Below, one piece after another: positions 33,585 to 45,856 of a DNA stretch of 64,000 bases. The notes under the pieces were generated by a model. It saw only the letters and a program-made list of their open reading frames with translations. It had not been told where the DNA came from and ran no database searches. The stretch is from Trichoderma breve (lineage: Eukaryota; Ascomycota; Sordariomycetes; Hypocreales; Hypocreaceae). The stretch spans positions 1,302,001-1,366,000 of the forward strand of contig NC_079236.1 in NCBI RefSeq assembly GCF_028502605.1, written 5' to 3'. A program made the position numbers and the translations under genes. Numbering within the stretch: position 1 is the stretch's first letter; each line of letters begins with the position of its first letter.

Positions 33585-36500
33585 CTACCGTTCCATTTTT
33601 ACCATAGGATGTTTCAACCTCGATTGCTCCAAGCTCTTAGTAGATACCAAGTCCATTTTAGATAGTGCTTCACTGAGCGAAATAGCGTCTTCGCCCCGTG
33701 TTTCAACCCCCTGAACTGATGCCTTTGGATCAATTGCGACTTCAGATCGAACAGAGTAGGCCGGTCGCAGAGGGATATTCAGTCCATGAGACCACGACGT
33801 GTCTAAAGTCGAGCTTAAATCTGCTTCTTTTGCCGCTTCCACTAGACTCTGTCTCATATCGGCGTTTACATATGCAGGAAGAAGTCCCCATTGAGAAAGC
33901 CGCTCCAGAAGTCCAGTCCCCCCCCCTTTTGACTGCAGCCATAGCCGCTTCGTACGGACGATGTCTTGCGTCTAACAGCAGCCGAACAGTTTCCACCCGG
34001 CCTTGACTGGCGGCATATACCACAAGTGTTTCATTGTTGATGGATGCTTCTGGCCAAGCCCCGGCCTGTAATAGGATTCGCACTCCCTCATTGTTGCCCG
34101 TCTTTACGGCCAAGGCGAGTGCAGTCTGTCCATCCGAATCCTTACACTCAAGATCTCCCCCATTCTTGACCAGGAACTTGAGAATGCTGTTCCAACCTTC
34201 TCGCGCCGCGATCATTAGCGCTGACTCCCCAGCAACATCTGGATTGTCAATATCTGACCCGTAACTTGCAAGAAGGTATACTGCTGCATAAAATCCAGCC
34301 TTCGTTGCCTCCAGAAGATAGCTGTAATGGGCATCTTCTCCCTGCGATAATAGACATTTCATTATGTGGAGCTTGCCGCCAGTCAAAGCTGCCTGGAACG
34401 CTCTGCTTCTGAAATCATTCGCAGATTCAGAGGTATAGAATGGAAGAAGCATCATGACTGTACTTTCATCACCGTAGATTGCCGCGTACTCAAGGGGACT
34501 TTTGTCCAGTTTATCTGCCCCCAAGATGGCTGGAGTGTCGAAAGGAGTCGACTCCAGAACACGAGGATTGAAATCAACTAAACAACGTAGAGTCTCAGGG
34601 TTTCTGCTCATCGCGGCGTAGTGCCACACTGTTCTCCCATCTAGATCTTGTTGGCTTTGGGATCTTTGTGTTAGAAGAATTGCGACGCAGTCAACAAAGC
34701 CCTTGAGAGCTGCTAGGTGAAGCGGTGTCCGACCCCATTTGTCTTGTTCATCCACCAATGTTTCTTCAACAAGTGGTGGATTAATAGCCCAATCGAGCCC
34801 AAAGTATGAGACAAGATGAAGCAAGAGGATTTGACAAGTTTGTCAGCTGGCACTTTCTTTTCCATCTGGGACCTGAATGTAACGTGGCATAGGCTCGCTA
34901 CCCTCGGCTTATTACTCAACAGCATTGAGCACAATCGCCTAAGGTGTTCGTGTTCCCCTTCATCATTTTGGACTGCGTTGCGTAAATGGCATCCCCAGTA
35001 GGTAGCCGCATAGTCTAGAAATGGATTGCTGCGAAGCTGGTCACTGAGAGAGCCGTGGGTCGTTGCTTCGTCAATATTGCTGTCAATTAGATACTGCATA
35101 CAATGGATCGCGATCATCTTTTCATCGTCCATAGCGGCATCCGCTTGTTTTTCGAGGAATTCCTTGACGGATATGTGTGTAAACGCGACCGTTTCCCTGG
35201 CCCGTACTAGAGTCCTGCATGCGTGTACAATCAAGGGGACATTGATGGCTGCCGCGCCTTGGGCCGAGGAGTGGTGGATTTCGAGAAGTTCCGCCGTTTT
35301 GAGAGGTCGTTGAGAATAAAATAGCCAGGTGAGAGTTCGCTTTGCCAAGTCTGCCATACGGGGCCTCTGGTTTTGGATTCGATACAGGCTGTCCTGGTAA
35401 GCAGAATATGAACTTCGGTGAAGTTCAGCCTTCTGCACTCTGACCTCTAGCTTGGTATGTTTTTGCAGGAACGCATCAACCTGTAAGGCGATGGGCAAAA
35501 ACCTAATGTATGGACCATATCAGAACTATGCACTTTCCTAACGGTAACGAATGGACAAGGGAAATAGCATACAGATGATGCCGCTCACTAGCAGCTACAA
35601 GAGCAGAAACAACCTCATCCAATAATTCATCGTCGTCCGCAAAGAGTGGTGTACGCAGTAACTTCATTCTGGCATAATGCTTGATGTCTCCTTCTGATGG
35701 CAAGATTTCAATCTTCGAGCCGACCGCCAAGGCATCAAAAGTCTGGTGAGGTCGTGAAAAGGCAAGTAGCCGGGCTGGCGAGGCTTTCATCGACGTGAGT
35801 AGATGCAGCAAGTCGGGTTTGTAAGCCGACTCGCATTCATCCAAGGCGTCGAAAATGAAGTAGACCTTTGAAAACCGTTTCGAAATAGTTAGGAGGACTG
35901 AAACGAGACTGGCGAAAGGAATGTGTTCCGATTTTGCAGCTAGGCTTTCGAGGGCAGCCAATTCATCAACTGGCGAAAAAGATTGCAGGTACAGCTGCTG
36001 AATCAGCGCTAATACGATGTTTCGCATCGGATTGGACTCTCGATAGCTAAAATAGAAGTAAGCGAATCCAATGTTTGAGGATCCGTTGGCCTGTTGCCAT
36101 TTTTGAACCTCATCGATTGCCAAGGACCTAGATATCACATCAAATTAGTAACGGGGCGAATCTGGACTTGAAGCACGGAGATACTCACGTCAGAATCGTC
36201 TTTCCCGAACCAGGTTCTCCTAGGTAAAAGAGGGTGTTGGGGTTATCGACATAATCTAGAATGAGCCATCTCCGGAAATGTGATCCGTTCACGAACGAGA
36301 TCCCGGCGCCTGCTAGTCGGGACTCGCGCGCCGACTCATGAGCGGCAATGTAATCAGCACAATCTCGCCATAAAGCTCCGCCTAGGTCTACTGTATGCTT
36401 TGGAGGGGGTTCTCCCGACTCAAGCGATGTAGAGCTTTCAATACTAAGTCACGTTAGCACCGAGATCTCACGAAGAGAGTCACTAAAGAATTACTTGTCC

Positions 36501-36871
36501 CTCAACCTCGACAGGCAGTCTTGAAGATGCTGGATCTGTTGAAGACCTTGGGCAGGCGTGAATGGGAGCCTGGGAGATTTAGACACATCGGAGGAATATT
36601 GCCCCAGCAGCTCGGATTCTAACGAGAGAATGCAGTCTTCCACATCGTTAAAACAGATTAATAGATCTTTGGAGACAATAACGGCATATGTTTCGGACGA
36701 GGCTGTCAATTCGAGTGACCGCATGACATTATGGAGTTGAGAAAGTTCATAGATCAAGCGCTCAGCTAGCAACTGGCTCGTATAGTTCCATTCTCCGTAG
36801 AGCGATCCTGAGATCTGAACCGTCAACCCTAACAAGCTACAGGTGGCAGAATCGATCAAGGAAGGATCCAT
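33585..36871 (-). pseudogene. NACHT-ankyrin (NLR-like) gene with two frameshifts
   Basis: A STAND-type signalling protein like those in fungal non-self recognition. Exons 36871-36495, 36443-36189 and 36127-35573 join in phase and lead to exon 4 (35502-33585). In order it has a helical N-terminal domain, the NACHT with Walker A GEPGSGKT split by intron 2, KVYFIFDALDEC (Walker B), a winged-helix-like region (RTLTWLFYSQRPLKTAELLE), then ankyrin repeats (WGRTPLHLAALKGF and others). The frame breaks near 34,835-34,845, where KVPADKLVK must jump to LLHLVSYFGLDW. It breaks again in a run of nine C/G at 33,918-33,926, after which the proper frame (LLERLSQWGLLPAYVNADM) continues to the stop. Removing one G from the run restores that second join. 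The breaks may be real inactivation, slippage or assembly error. Confidence 0.8.
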
Positions 36872-37756
36872 GGTGTGAATAGAGCGTGGGGTTGACGCAT
36901 GTACAAGGTTCTCTCGACGCTTTTACTTTTACTTGGCCAGCTGAGGTTACCGCTTGGAGTTTAGGTAGTATTTGACGGATCCAAGTCAACAACGAGTGCT
37001 CCTATCATATCGAAGTTGATAGAGGGCGCGGAAAGGTCTCCAGTCCGCCCGTTTGCTGTTTCTTACACTGGCCAGGCAGCAAAAGCTGCCTAAGTATCTA
37101 CATAAGATCTACATACTTGGTATTTATAGCTACCTACGTGGTGACAAAGAAAACACTCTGGAGCCTAGCAGCGTTGTACGATGTGTTGCAACAAAGCCGG
37201 CAAACAACCCACATTAAGTACCAGTGCTTTGTCTCAGTTGAACAAAGGACCAAGTCTGTTTGCATTCGGTGAAACGTCTAAAATTGTGGATGGGAGAGTG
37301 TACGATTTTTGCGTAGTGAAGGCTGCAATGCCACCTATATTCTCTACGGAATCGATAGAATATTTACTTGCACTAATATGATGGGTATTAAAATCCTGAT
37401 TAGACAAAAACAAGATAACTTCCTCCAAATTAGCATCAATCGGAGAGATGGTCTTTCAACACGTTGTCTCGTCAGTATTACGTGGGTATGGTGTACAAGA
37501 AAGCGAGGCTGACATGGTTGCACCCTACATATATTTATATATCATCAATCCTTGGATTATGTCTCAAGATAGGCAGAAGAGTATCACAAGGCCAGTATCC
37601 ATGCTACTAATCATTTCATCATCTTATAGTCTACCTTTCGAACAACTGGCCAGGCTAGCCCGTGGCTTGGTCACTAAACCTAGCTATATTTCCCTATCAA
37701 TCGATCACGAGGCCACCCAAATAGCCCCTCTGAACCATGAGCCAGGTAGAAGATGT
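36872..37756. other. Intergenic region upstream of the NACHT-ankyrin gene
   Basis: No exon recognised on either strand. The first few hundred bases are the promoter of the NACHT-ankyrin gene. Confidence 0.45.
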
Positions 37757-38190
37757 CTAGCCGCAGAGCCACACACGGTGCACATCGCAGACAAGGTCAG
37801 CCGGCGCATCATAACAGTTGCTATTGTAGGAGCCATCCCCATTGTTTAGCCATAGCGGGCCGCCACAGCCTTGTAGTGTGTAGCTGTACCCATTGCCCTG
37901 GAGCGGATGGGGGGTAATGTTACATGGGCTCTCACCAACATAGCTGATGAAGGTCCAAGCGCAGGGATCGGTACCATCAACCCACATCACTAATAGGCAG
38001 CGAGAGATGTCAGTGCTTTGTTCTCATGAAAGAGGGGGATGTTGAACTGTATGTCTATAGAAGATAATGTAATTAACAACGCACCGTTCCAATGGTTGGC
38101 GGCAGTCCCAATTGCAATAGCAGCCTTAGCACCCGTTGTAGATAGGGCCAAGGTTAGCATAGTAGAAAGAAGGCTCTGATGAAGAAGCAT
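37757..38190 (-). CDS. Small secreted cysteine-rich protein (112 residues)
   Basis: Two exons, 38190-38085 and 37989-37757, are joined across a 95-nt intron (donor GTGCGT, acceptor TATTAG) through a split Val codon. The N-terminus (MLLHQSLLSTMLTLALSTTG, then AKA) is a clear signal peptide. The mature part holds six cysteines (in PCAW, PCNI, GCGG, NCYD, VCDV and a C-terminal LCG), many aromatic residues and Gly/Asn, as in disulfide-bonded apoplastic proteins or effectors. No family is recognised. The even cysteine count and the terminal Cys-Gly suggest three disulfides. It sits next to a decayed NLR-like gene in a gene-poor stretch, a usual setting for lineage-specific secreted proteins. Function unknown. 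Confidence 0.68.
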
Positions 38191-40347
38191 TGTAGAAGGT
38201 AGAAATCTTTATTAATAGCTATATGAGAACTTGTCTACTTAATTGCTTAAGGAGTAGGTTTCGCAGTGTTATCACGAACGAATATTTGGGGTCGAAGATG
38301 GTTTTTATAATTTCTACAAGTCAATAGAGACCTTGGCATGTATTGCGCCCCTCAACATTAGACAATGGTAGATTAGCCTTGCTTGATACAAGCACGTATC
38401 GGTTTTCTCCGGCACTATTGGCTTAATGTTAAATTAAGCTTGATTAGGTGGAGAGCATCTGTTTACCCTGGCATAGCTCTGAGTGGATTCTTTGATAGAG
38501 CTGAGGAGATATTATATTCGATGCGGGGTCATTAGTGTCACAAGGATAAATCCTTTGTGAATTGAATATGGATGAATGCTATATTAACAAATAGAATCAT
38601 CGTCTAGAGCCCACCCTAGCCTTCTTTCAACAGGCCTACAGCCCTCCATTTATCATTCACCTTCCCCTTGCGTCCTGTGTATATTTAATCGACTTACTAA
38701 GGGATGTTATAAGCGCATTAGAGCTTACATACTGGGTTTCTCCGTCAAGAGGTTGGGTGCCCGAAAGCTATTGAGATATATATTGTAACTCCTGCTAACT
38801 ATGTAGCTCGATAGACTGCATGGGCTCTTCATGCTTCTGGTTCTATCTGGCATTTTAGCTTTCATACTGACTGCATAGGCACCTAGGCTCTTTTATTGTC
38901 GTTCACATGTTCTAGACTTTGGCAGTAATATTTTACTTAGCAAAAAGGTGCACTACGACAGCGAGTCAAGTTTTCTTCGACTTTCTGTTTCTGTTTTAGT
39001 CGATTCCTCTCTACTTTATGCTGTAGGTCTAAAAATTGGCATTATCTGCTACCAACACGATGTGTTTGGCGGTCCAGACGATTTGAAGGCTCGTAGAATA
39101 GTAATCAGACATTAAATAAAAGAAATGTCGTTAAGAGCACTGGAAGCCACAATCTCAGGACAAACAAAGACACGCAACACCTTTAGGCGACCCCATGCGT
39201 ACAAGGAAGAGAAAGAATAGATAATCTCATTCAACGTGAAAAAAACCAGCTCCGCCACCCACCAACAGCCGATTGCCCAGGTTCGTACAGGGCCACATCC
39301 GAAAGGCAGCGCTTACGCACCGGCATCCATCACAGCATATTAATCAGCAGCATTTTCAACATCTAGGCCTAGCATGTAGTTGTTCGTGGAATGTATAGAA
39401 ATTAAGATTATCCCAGCTTAGGGACGCATATGAGTACAACGCTAATATCCCGCGGTCGAACTGGATCGACCATACTCTAGATGGAACAACGAGGCCTCGC
39501 CACATCCAGTTACCAGTATCTTCGGTTGGCACACTGGAAACTCTGCTGCCTATTTCAATTTGATTCAACATCTATGACAGGTGTTTGAACGTAGAAGTTG
39601 GTTAACCACCAAAATTAGAATCACGGGACTCTGAATTTGGAGTCTTGGGCTGCAAGAAAGAGGAAGAGATTAAACGCCAGAAGAGCTAGACGGGACCCTC
39701 AAAGATTCCCCATGCACATTAAGATAATTAATCACACAATATTCTTTAAATATTTCGCTAGTTATTCTCTCGTGCAGATGAGACATCAAAATATTGTATA
39801 AGCATTGCAAAGCTATTTTATTACAAAGTGCTCTATACGTGGTGGCGCAAATAGAAGACGATCATAGGCTTGTGGACTAGCATTGTAGACATGCCTCACT
39901 CTCTTAGTCAGAACTGAAGAGAGTAAAAGCCATTTCCCCACAACTCCGGAAGTGAATGCCGAGCAGCAATTTGGATCGTAGGCTGAGAATATTTGAGCAA
40001 TATGTGAGATTATTATTAAACTCCTGATAAGCGGCTCTGCTCTCACTTTGCTCATTGGTTCAACTGGAGGTGGCTGCCCGCTGTAATGCGATTCCAAGTG
40101 TTGGTAGGACTGGAGAGTAGGAGGCCAGTCCGGAAGTACGGCAACGGACATTTGTTTAGTACGGCATTGCGCAATGAGATTTGTACGCATATAGCCATGC
40201 AAGTTTTTATCCTCTCATCTTTCATTAACAAACACCTCGAGCAACGACCTAAAGGCAACCAGAAGACGGTTCCTTCATTACACATGTGGGCCATGAGCGA
40301 CTAGAAAGAGCACATAGCGAGGCCGTCATCCAGAAATCACCTTCAAC
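38191..40347. other. AT-rich gene-poor stretch
   Basis: About 2.1 kb of visibly AT-rich sequence without exons I can support. The last hundred bases form the leader of the ferric-reductase gene. No transposon ends or protein relics were recognised. Confidence 0.45.
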
Positions 40348-42301
40348 ATGGACATGGGCGGTGACAGTCCGTCGTCCTCTGCGCCGCTCACCGCAGCTGG
40401 CGTCGACTTTTCCAACGAGACACAGGCGTTTGACTTTTTGCAAGATATTCTCGATGACTCAGTTTTGGGCCCAATCGGTAACCAGTATGCACGATATTTC
40501 TGGTATGGAGTCGTGGTAGTCATTGGCATAGCGAGTATCTGCAACGTGGTACAGAGATGCGTATTGCGGATGAGGTGGGTTCTACAATTCCCAGATATTC
40601 CCTACTCAATGGAGATGTCTGGCGTTGACAGCACAAATCAGACTCAGAGCAAGCGCGAGAAACCGCTCTAGACCTGCAAAGCCCGCGAATCCTTTAACGC
40701 AAACCATTGCTACCGCCGCAGCTCTCCTTCGAGAGCCGAGCTATCCCCAGATCACGCCTCTATCAGCATCGAGTTGGTTCAAAGTGCCTCCACTAGGCCA
40801 TGTCTACATCATTACCGCGTATTTAGCTTTTATCTTGGCTCTGTTGTTTATCAACAACAATATCCCCGGTGCACAACACTTCCAAGCTCTCGGTATACGT
40901 GCTGGATGGCTCGGAGCAGCCCAAGTGCCGCTGCTGGTACTAACATCAAGCAAGACAAGCCTCATTGGCTTCCTCGTCAACTCGTCTGTGGAACGACTCA
41001 ACGTCTATCACCGATGGGTCTCACGTGGCTTACTGCTGCTGGCAACTTTGCACTTTGGACTGCAGAGTCATGCCTGGAACATCTATGGCTTGATGGTCCT
41101 CGAATGGAAAACTGACGAGTGCACACCCACGGGCATCTCTGCGTATGCCCTCTTGCTCTGGATGAATCTGACCTCGTTGGCGCCGTTGCGCTTCTTCAAG
41201 TATAAAATATTTGTCGTGCAGCATTTGCTCACGTATTTTGGCTTTACAGTTGCGCTTGTCTATCACCTGTACGGAACGTCATCGCCCTATTCGACAAATT
41301 ACATCTACATTAGCATTGCCTTGTATCTGGTCGGTCAGTTGGTTCGCTTTGTGAGGATGGTTGTTGTCAACATTCGGCCGAGTAGAGCGACTTTGACACC
41401 ACTTGAGGGTAGCGCAACCAAAATTCGGCTCTCTAACCCGGGAATCAAGTCATGGCAAGCAGGGTCGTATGTACGCCTGTTTATTCCCCGATTCAACATC
41501 GTACAGGGACACCCAGCGACGATATTGTCGACCCCATCCTCACATGGAGGTGATATGGTGTTTATCCTGCGGTCATGCGGCAGCTTCACCAAACGTCTTC
41601 TAAAAGCTGCCCAAATTGAGGGGCATCAGTCTATGCATCTGACGCTCATTGACGGACCGTATCCTAGCCCACATGCAGATTTTGCCTGCTTCGATACGCT
41701 CGTCCTCATTGCCGGGTCGACTGGAGTAACCTTTACCCTCTCTGTTCTTCAGGATATTGCACAGCGTGCCAAAACGCACAAGATTCTTCCGCTTCGAATC
41801 CTCTATTTCACCTGGGTAATTAAACACCAGAGTTGGATATCTTGGGTCTCCGAAGAACTTCGCACAGCGTTTAGCATGCTTCAAGAAGCAGGTGTTGAAA
41901 CGCTCTGTAATATTCATATCACAGGCGAAGAGGGCATTGCTGGAGACGAGGAGTCTGCTAGAAGAGGTCAATTACAAGAGCGAGAAAAAGAACAAGACAT
42001 TGAAGTTGATGGATGTCCTGTTCTTGACGACGAGAAGACTGAAGTCTCGAAATCGCGGGACCCTGGGACATCAGATGCAGACATCTCGTTCGCGGAGCTA
42101 CATGTGGGACGGCCTACTTTCCGAACCATGCTTGAAAGACGAGTAAACCAGGCGCAAGGCGAGACGGCTGTTGCGGTTTGTGGTCCGTTAGGGCTATCAA
42201 TAGCCGTGAGGTCAGCCGTGGTGAGGATAAGTGATGATTTGGCTGTCGACAAAGGGAGCGGACTGGATGGGCTATATTTGCATGTCGAGAATTTCGACTA
42301 G
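40348..42301 (+). CDS. Ferric reductase-like transmembrane oxidoreductase (FRE/NOX superfamily)
   Basis: A membrane flavocytochrome of about 628 residues moving electrons from NADPH through FAD and two haems to ferric or cupric ions outside. The two exons, 40348-40574 and 40642-42301, join at a split Arg codon. The N-terminus is outside with one sequon, then TM1 (YFWYGVVVVIGIASICNVV). The core has several membrane helices with haem-ligand histidine pairs (YHRWVSRGLLLLATLHFGL and VVQHLLTYFGFTVALVYHLY). The FAD block HPATILSTPS stands for the usual HPFTI, the NADPH block is LIAGSTGVTFTLSVL, and AVCGPLGLS is the terminal nucleotide-binding motif. Most fungal FREs have Phe in the FAD block, so Ala is a small oddity. 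No linked ferroxidase, permease or siderophore gene is in the window. Confidence 0.9.
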
Positions 42302-42972
42302 TTGTGGAAGATTCATATTGACAACCCGCCTGCCAGATCGTAGCTAATCTCATTCTTCTTTTTTTTTTTTTTAATTGAACTGGGGTTGGTAGATGAGCGC
42401 AAGCATAGTACGTGTGTATGTATATGCGTACGTCGATGAATTCACTGTACTTTGATAACATCTATGCAATTCAGTAAAGACTTGCATATCAAGAAAAACG
42501 GCTGAGCTTCCTTCATGTGGTAAAAACAACATATTGAAGAGTTGGAAATATTCCACGAAGCAAACATCTATTATTTCGCATATTCCATCTCGTTTGACGC
42601 AGAACTACCATCATGAAAATAATGACAGCAATAACAACGACTCCTACATACCGTTATAATGGTCGATATCAAATATGCGATTGTCTAGAGATCATGCGGT
42701 GACTCTTTGGGAACCACAGTGAAAGAAAATTAAGCTGAGGCACACTCAAATGCTTTCTCTAGATAGCTGACACAAAAAGATCTCAGCTATCAAGGGGCTT
42801 ATAGAGGTAGAGTTATTTGATCAGTGTCACTATTTGCAAAAAGATCATAATCATCAAGATTTAACAAGCTAGTTGTTTGTATCAATGAGAGTAAATAGCA
42901 GGGAACATAAACAAATAAGGACCAAATCATCGACTCACTCACAAGGGGTGGCTATCATCGTCGCATTCTAAT
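42302..42972. other. Convergent 3' intergenic region
   Basis: 3' flanks of two convergent genes, with a T-run at about 42,357-42,372. No exon seen. Confidence 0.45.
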
Positions 42973-44532
42973 TCAAGCTGTATAAACCTCCCGAACCTCA
43001 ACAACTGCTTCCCCCGCTTGATCCTTGATTGTAACATCAATTTGAGAAGAGTTAGGGCCATTGCTATGTCCCATTTTGCTTATGGATACTTTCCTGCGTA
43101 TCGTCTTCTTCTTGACGAATAAGTAATGTCCTTCAGGTGTCGTCTCTCTGGATCGGCTTTTTCGTTCTTCAGATATTTCTTCGTATTCAACCTGACATGT
43201 CACTCCGTTCTTCTTGAATTCTGTCAATGGGGGTTCTTCTTGGAAGTGATTGCTCTCAGATGGTGTCGAAGCATGACTTTCATTGACGATAACCCTCGGA
43301 ATTTCATTTTCAGTGGCGCCAGAAGAGGCATCAAATGCGCTTGGTTGTCGAATAGAGTCTGCCGGTGTAGCAGCGGAGAATGCACCGGAAGCATTAGCTG
43401 ATTTGCCGACTTTATTCATCAGTGCATCCATTTTAGATATTGAGAAGGGAAACATTAGCCGGGATATAGTGTCTCCCTCCGGTGTTAGTTTGTACTGCCC
43501 CTCTTGTTGGTGTAGAGTGTAAGCAGGCATCTTGAGCCATCGTTCCGCCAACTTGACGACTTCGATTGCCACTGCTCTGGATACTAGAAACCATTCTTTA
43601 TGATATCCTTTGCATTGTGGACATTGAAAAAACAAAATTCTTTTGTGCCGTAGTATTGCATGAGCAATCTTTTCGGCTTGGCGAACACCAATGAATGCTC
43701 CACCCTCAGTTTCATGAATAGTCCTCGTCCCATATTTATAACAATTCTTGGATTGTTTGAGTCTCAACGCGGCAGAAGAACTCGAATATCCGATCTTGAA
43801 TATACCAGATACCTCGGTATGCTCAAGGACATAAAGAATACCGCCAGACATTACCTTAGCATCGAGAGGTTTTCGTACCGCGTCGTATATTTTAGAATTG
43901 ATGTGCTCCTTCCCCTTTTCCGGAAGATGAGCAACCCCGATTTTGTTTAGCTTTTCTGTTTGTTCTTCATCTTCGTCCGAACAACGGCGATCTGCCTCGA
44001 CCTTGGTGTTCTGGGCAGCATTCTCAATGTTCAAGCCCTTAATTTGCTCTGTAATCGAGTCCAAGGCAGGATCGCCATGTCCTGGACTATCAGGAGCAGC
44101 GCTCGATATGTTCATGCTGCCTAGATCAGGAAGCGATTCTGAAGAACTAGTGTATGGTGTCGCGCTTCCCGATGAAGTCATTGGTGGTGAATTTGGAGCA
44201 GCTTTCTTCCTTTGTACTTTCCATTCGTTAAAGGCGTCACTGGCATCTTCGCGATGATATCTGCAGTACATAAGAGTAATAAGAGTTTCCATTGTCTCGT
44301 AGTGGCTATTGGTATCGACACATTCTGCCAGGGGTGGAAACTCAGACAAAAGATCGGCATGGTCCTTTCGTTCTGAAGCTGTACAAGCCAAATTTCTGCA
44401 GCGATCGGCTGTGCCTTTCTTAAATCCTCGGCATATTAAAAATCTGAATTTGTTTGGATTCGGAAATGGGGTGATGCCTTCGAGCATTGAGGCGAGCTCC
44501 TCGAAAACTCGATGCTCGATTGAGGCTGCCAT
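42973..44532 (-). CDS. T5orf172/DUF1766 domain protein (GIY-YIG superfamily)
   Basis: A single-exon 519-residue protein starting MAASIEHRVFEEL. An N-terminal domain holds several Cys (ICRGFKKGTADRCRNLAC), followed by a Ser/Pro-rich linker. The T5orf172 domain runs from GILYVLEHTEVSGIFKIGYS through RLKQSKNCY to FFQCPQCKGYHKEWFLVS, about residues 230-345. This family is a GIY-YIG nuclease relative, with GILYVLE and KIGYS as the signature; viral and fungal members exist, including yeast Mug113. Whether it is catalytic is unknown. The tail is charged (RKSRSRETTPEGHYLF), possibly for nucleic-acid or chromatin binding. Fungi often carry expanded, fast-evolving sets of this family in accessory regions, which fits this neighbourhood. 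Confidence 0.85.
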   Translation of the reverse strand: MAASIEHRVFEELASMLEGITPFPNPNKFRFLICRGFKKGTADRCRNLACTASERKDHADLLSEFPPLAECVDTNSHYETMETLITLMYCRYHREDASDAFNEWKVQRKKAAPNSPPMTSSGSATPYTSSSESLPDLGSMNISSAAPDSPGHGDPALDSITEQIKGLNIENAAQNTKVEADRRCSDEDEEQTEKLNKIGVAHLPEKGKEHINSKIYDAVRKPLDAKVMSGGILYVLEHTEVSGIFKIGYSSSSAALRLKQSKNCYKYGTRTIHETEGGAFIGVRQAEKIAHAILRHKRILFFQCPQCKGYHKEWFLVSRAVAIEVVKLAERWLKMPAYTLHQQEGQYKLTPEGDTISRLMFPFSISKMDALMNKVGKSANASGAFSAATPADSIRQPSAFDASSGATENEIPRVIVNESHASTPSESNHFQEEPPLTEFKKNGVTCQVEYEEISEERKSRSRETTPEGHYLFVKKKTIRRKVSISKMGHSNGPNSSQIDVTIKDQAGEAVVEVREVYTA

Positions 44533-45739
44533 ATTGAAACAGATTTAATCCTTGATTACAATTCCACTGAGTTCCTACTTTTAAAAATGGCTGGGGAAAG
44601 AGTAGCTATTAATATGATGGAGTGAGAGGCCGGAGCTGGGCTATGCTGGTCAAGCAAGGGCTCGTATGCATGTTGGTTGTTAGTTTGCCTAGCTCCGCAT
44701 TTTGCTCATGTGCCCTGCACTGAAGAAACATTTCACGATAGGCTGATTCTATCGCAATTTGTAGCAGTTTAATGTAGCTAGTCGAAAAAGGCAGCTCGTT
44801 TTAGAAAGCTGAATGGGTTATCTATTCATAGACTCCTAGTAGAACGGAAACCCCGTGTTGTTTGCGACGGCTTGTCCGTTGTTGGATGCTTAATATTATT
44901 GCAATGCTAAAAGTAGGTAAGATTGTTAATTCTGTGCCAAAAGATCCCATACGTTATTACGCCATGCACTATGGAAACGATTCTTTCTATTCGTGGTGTG
45001 TTCGGGATTTAGCATGCGGCCAGGTATCCGCCCGTGCAATGGTATTATGTCGACATCGCCGCCATGCGGCTCAAGGCACACGCATTATTGTCACTATTAC
45101 TGCTTCGATTCTGAGCATACTTCATATCAATATCCATTTATCACTAACATGGAGTTCTTGAACCGCAACCACGGGAGATGAGAGCTTAGAGTCTACTTGT
45201 GAGTAAAACGTAGGCTCTCGCTTTTGACAACTCAATATAACTTCGGCTGTAAACATGTGCCTTACTTATAAGTTTCAAGGTCCATAAGCAGTAGTTGTTG
45301 ATTATTTTGATCTGAAATTGCAAAAAATAAGATGATAATTGATTCACGTTGATATGAAGGCAATGAAGGTGGGCTCTACTATGTACCCGCCATCAAAAAC
45401 ATCATCGCAAATTAATCAGGTGTATGTCGCTTCGCCACAGCAGCCTACATTATCTTTACACAATTCTCAACTCAAATATCCCATCAATTCTCCCCGATTC
45501 AATTTTCGATGACCACAGATCGCAAGTTCAGCAGTGGGATAAAGACTCGGATTCAGCCGCAATGACAATCATCCGATGGCACTCGAGAAATCTTCACTGG
45601 GAATGTTCAATGAACGCTAATACTAATGCAGTGACCGCAGCTTTACTTGACCCAAACATGCAGCCTCATTACACATCTTCACATGGGAATATTCGGTACC
45701 AATACCAGCCCCAAACCTGTTTCCGTCTACAGGATAGAC
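44533..45739. other. Intergenic region between T5orf172 gene and FAD relic
   Basis: AT-rich. The open frames at 44,862-45,161 and 45,424-45,783 show no family resemblance, and the second overlaps the relic in another frame. Nothing is supported. Confidence 0.45.
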
Positions 45740-45856
45740 ATGGCGGAATCTCGAAGTGTGGCACCCCCGGATACGCGCTATGATCTAATAGTCATAGGCG
45801 CAGATGTTGGTCCACCCAACTGTGCGTGCGTCTTTTGTGCAGCTGATCAAATATAA
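45740..45856 (+). pseudogene. N-terminal stub of an FAD-dependent oxidoreductase
   Basis: The ATG at 45740 opens a 38-codon frame starting MAESRSVAPPDTRYDLIVIG. This is the beta-strand and turn that start a flavin monooxygenase Rossmann fold, normally ending in GAGxxG. Here it reads GADVGPPNCA, so the second glycine of the motif is replaced by Asp, and the frame stops 14 codons later with no helix, catalytic part or continuation that I can find downstream. It looks like the 5' end of a gene cut off and mutated. The assignment rests on a short motif. Confidence 0.4.

Noticed and set aside
45424..45783. 119-residue frame overlapping the FAD stub
   Set aside because: No protein-family signal and inconsistent with the better frame at 45,740.
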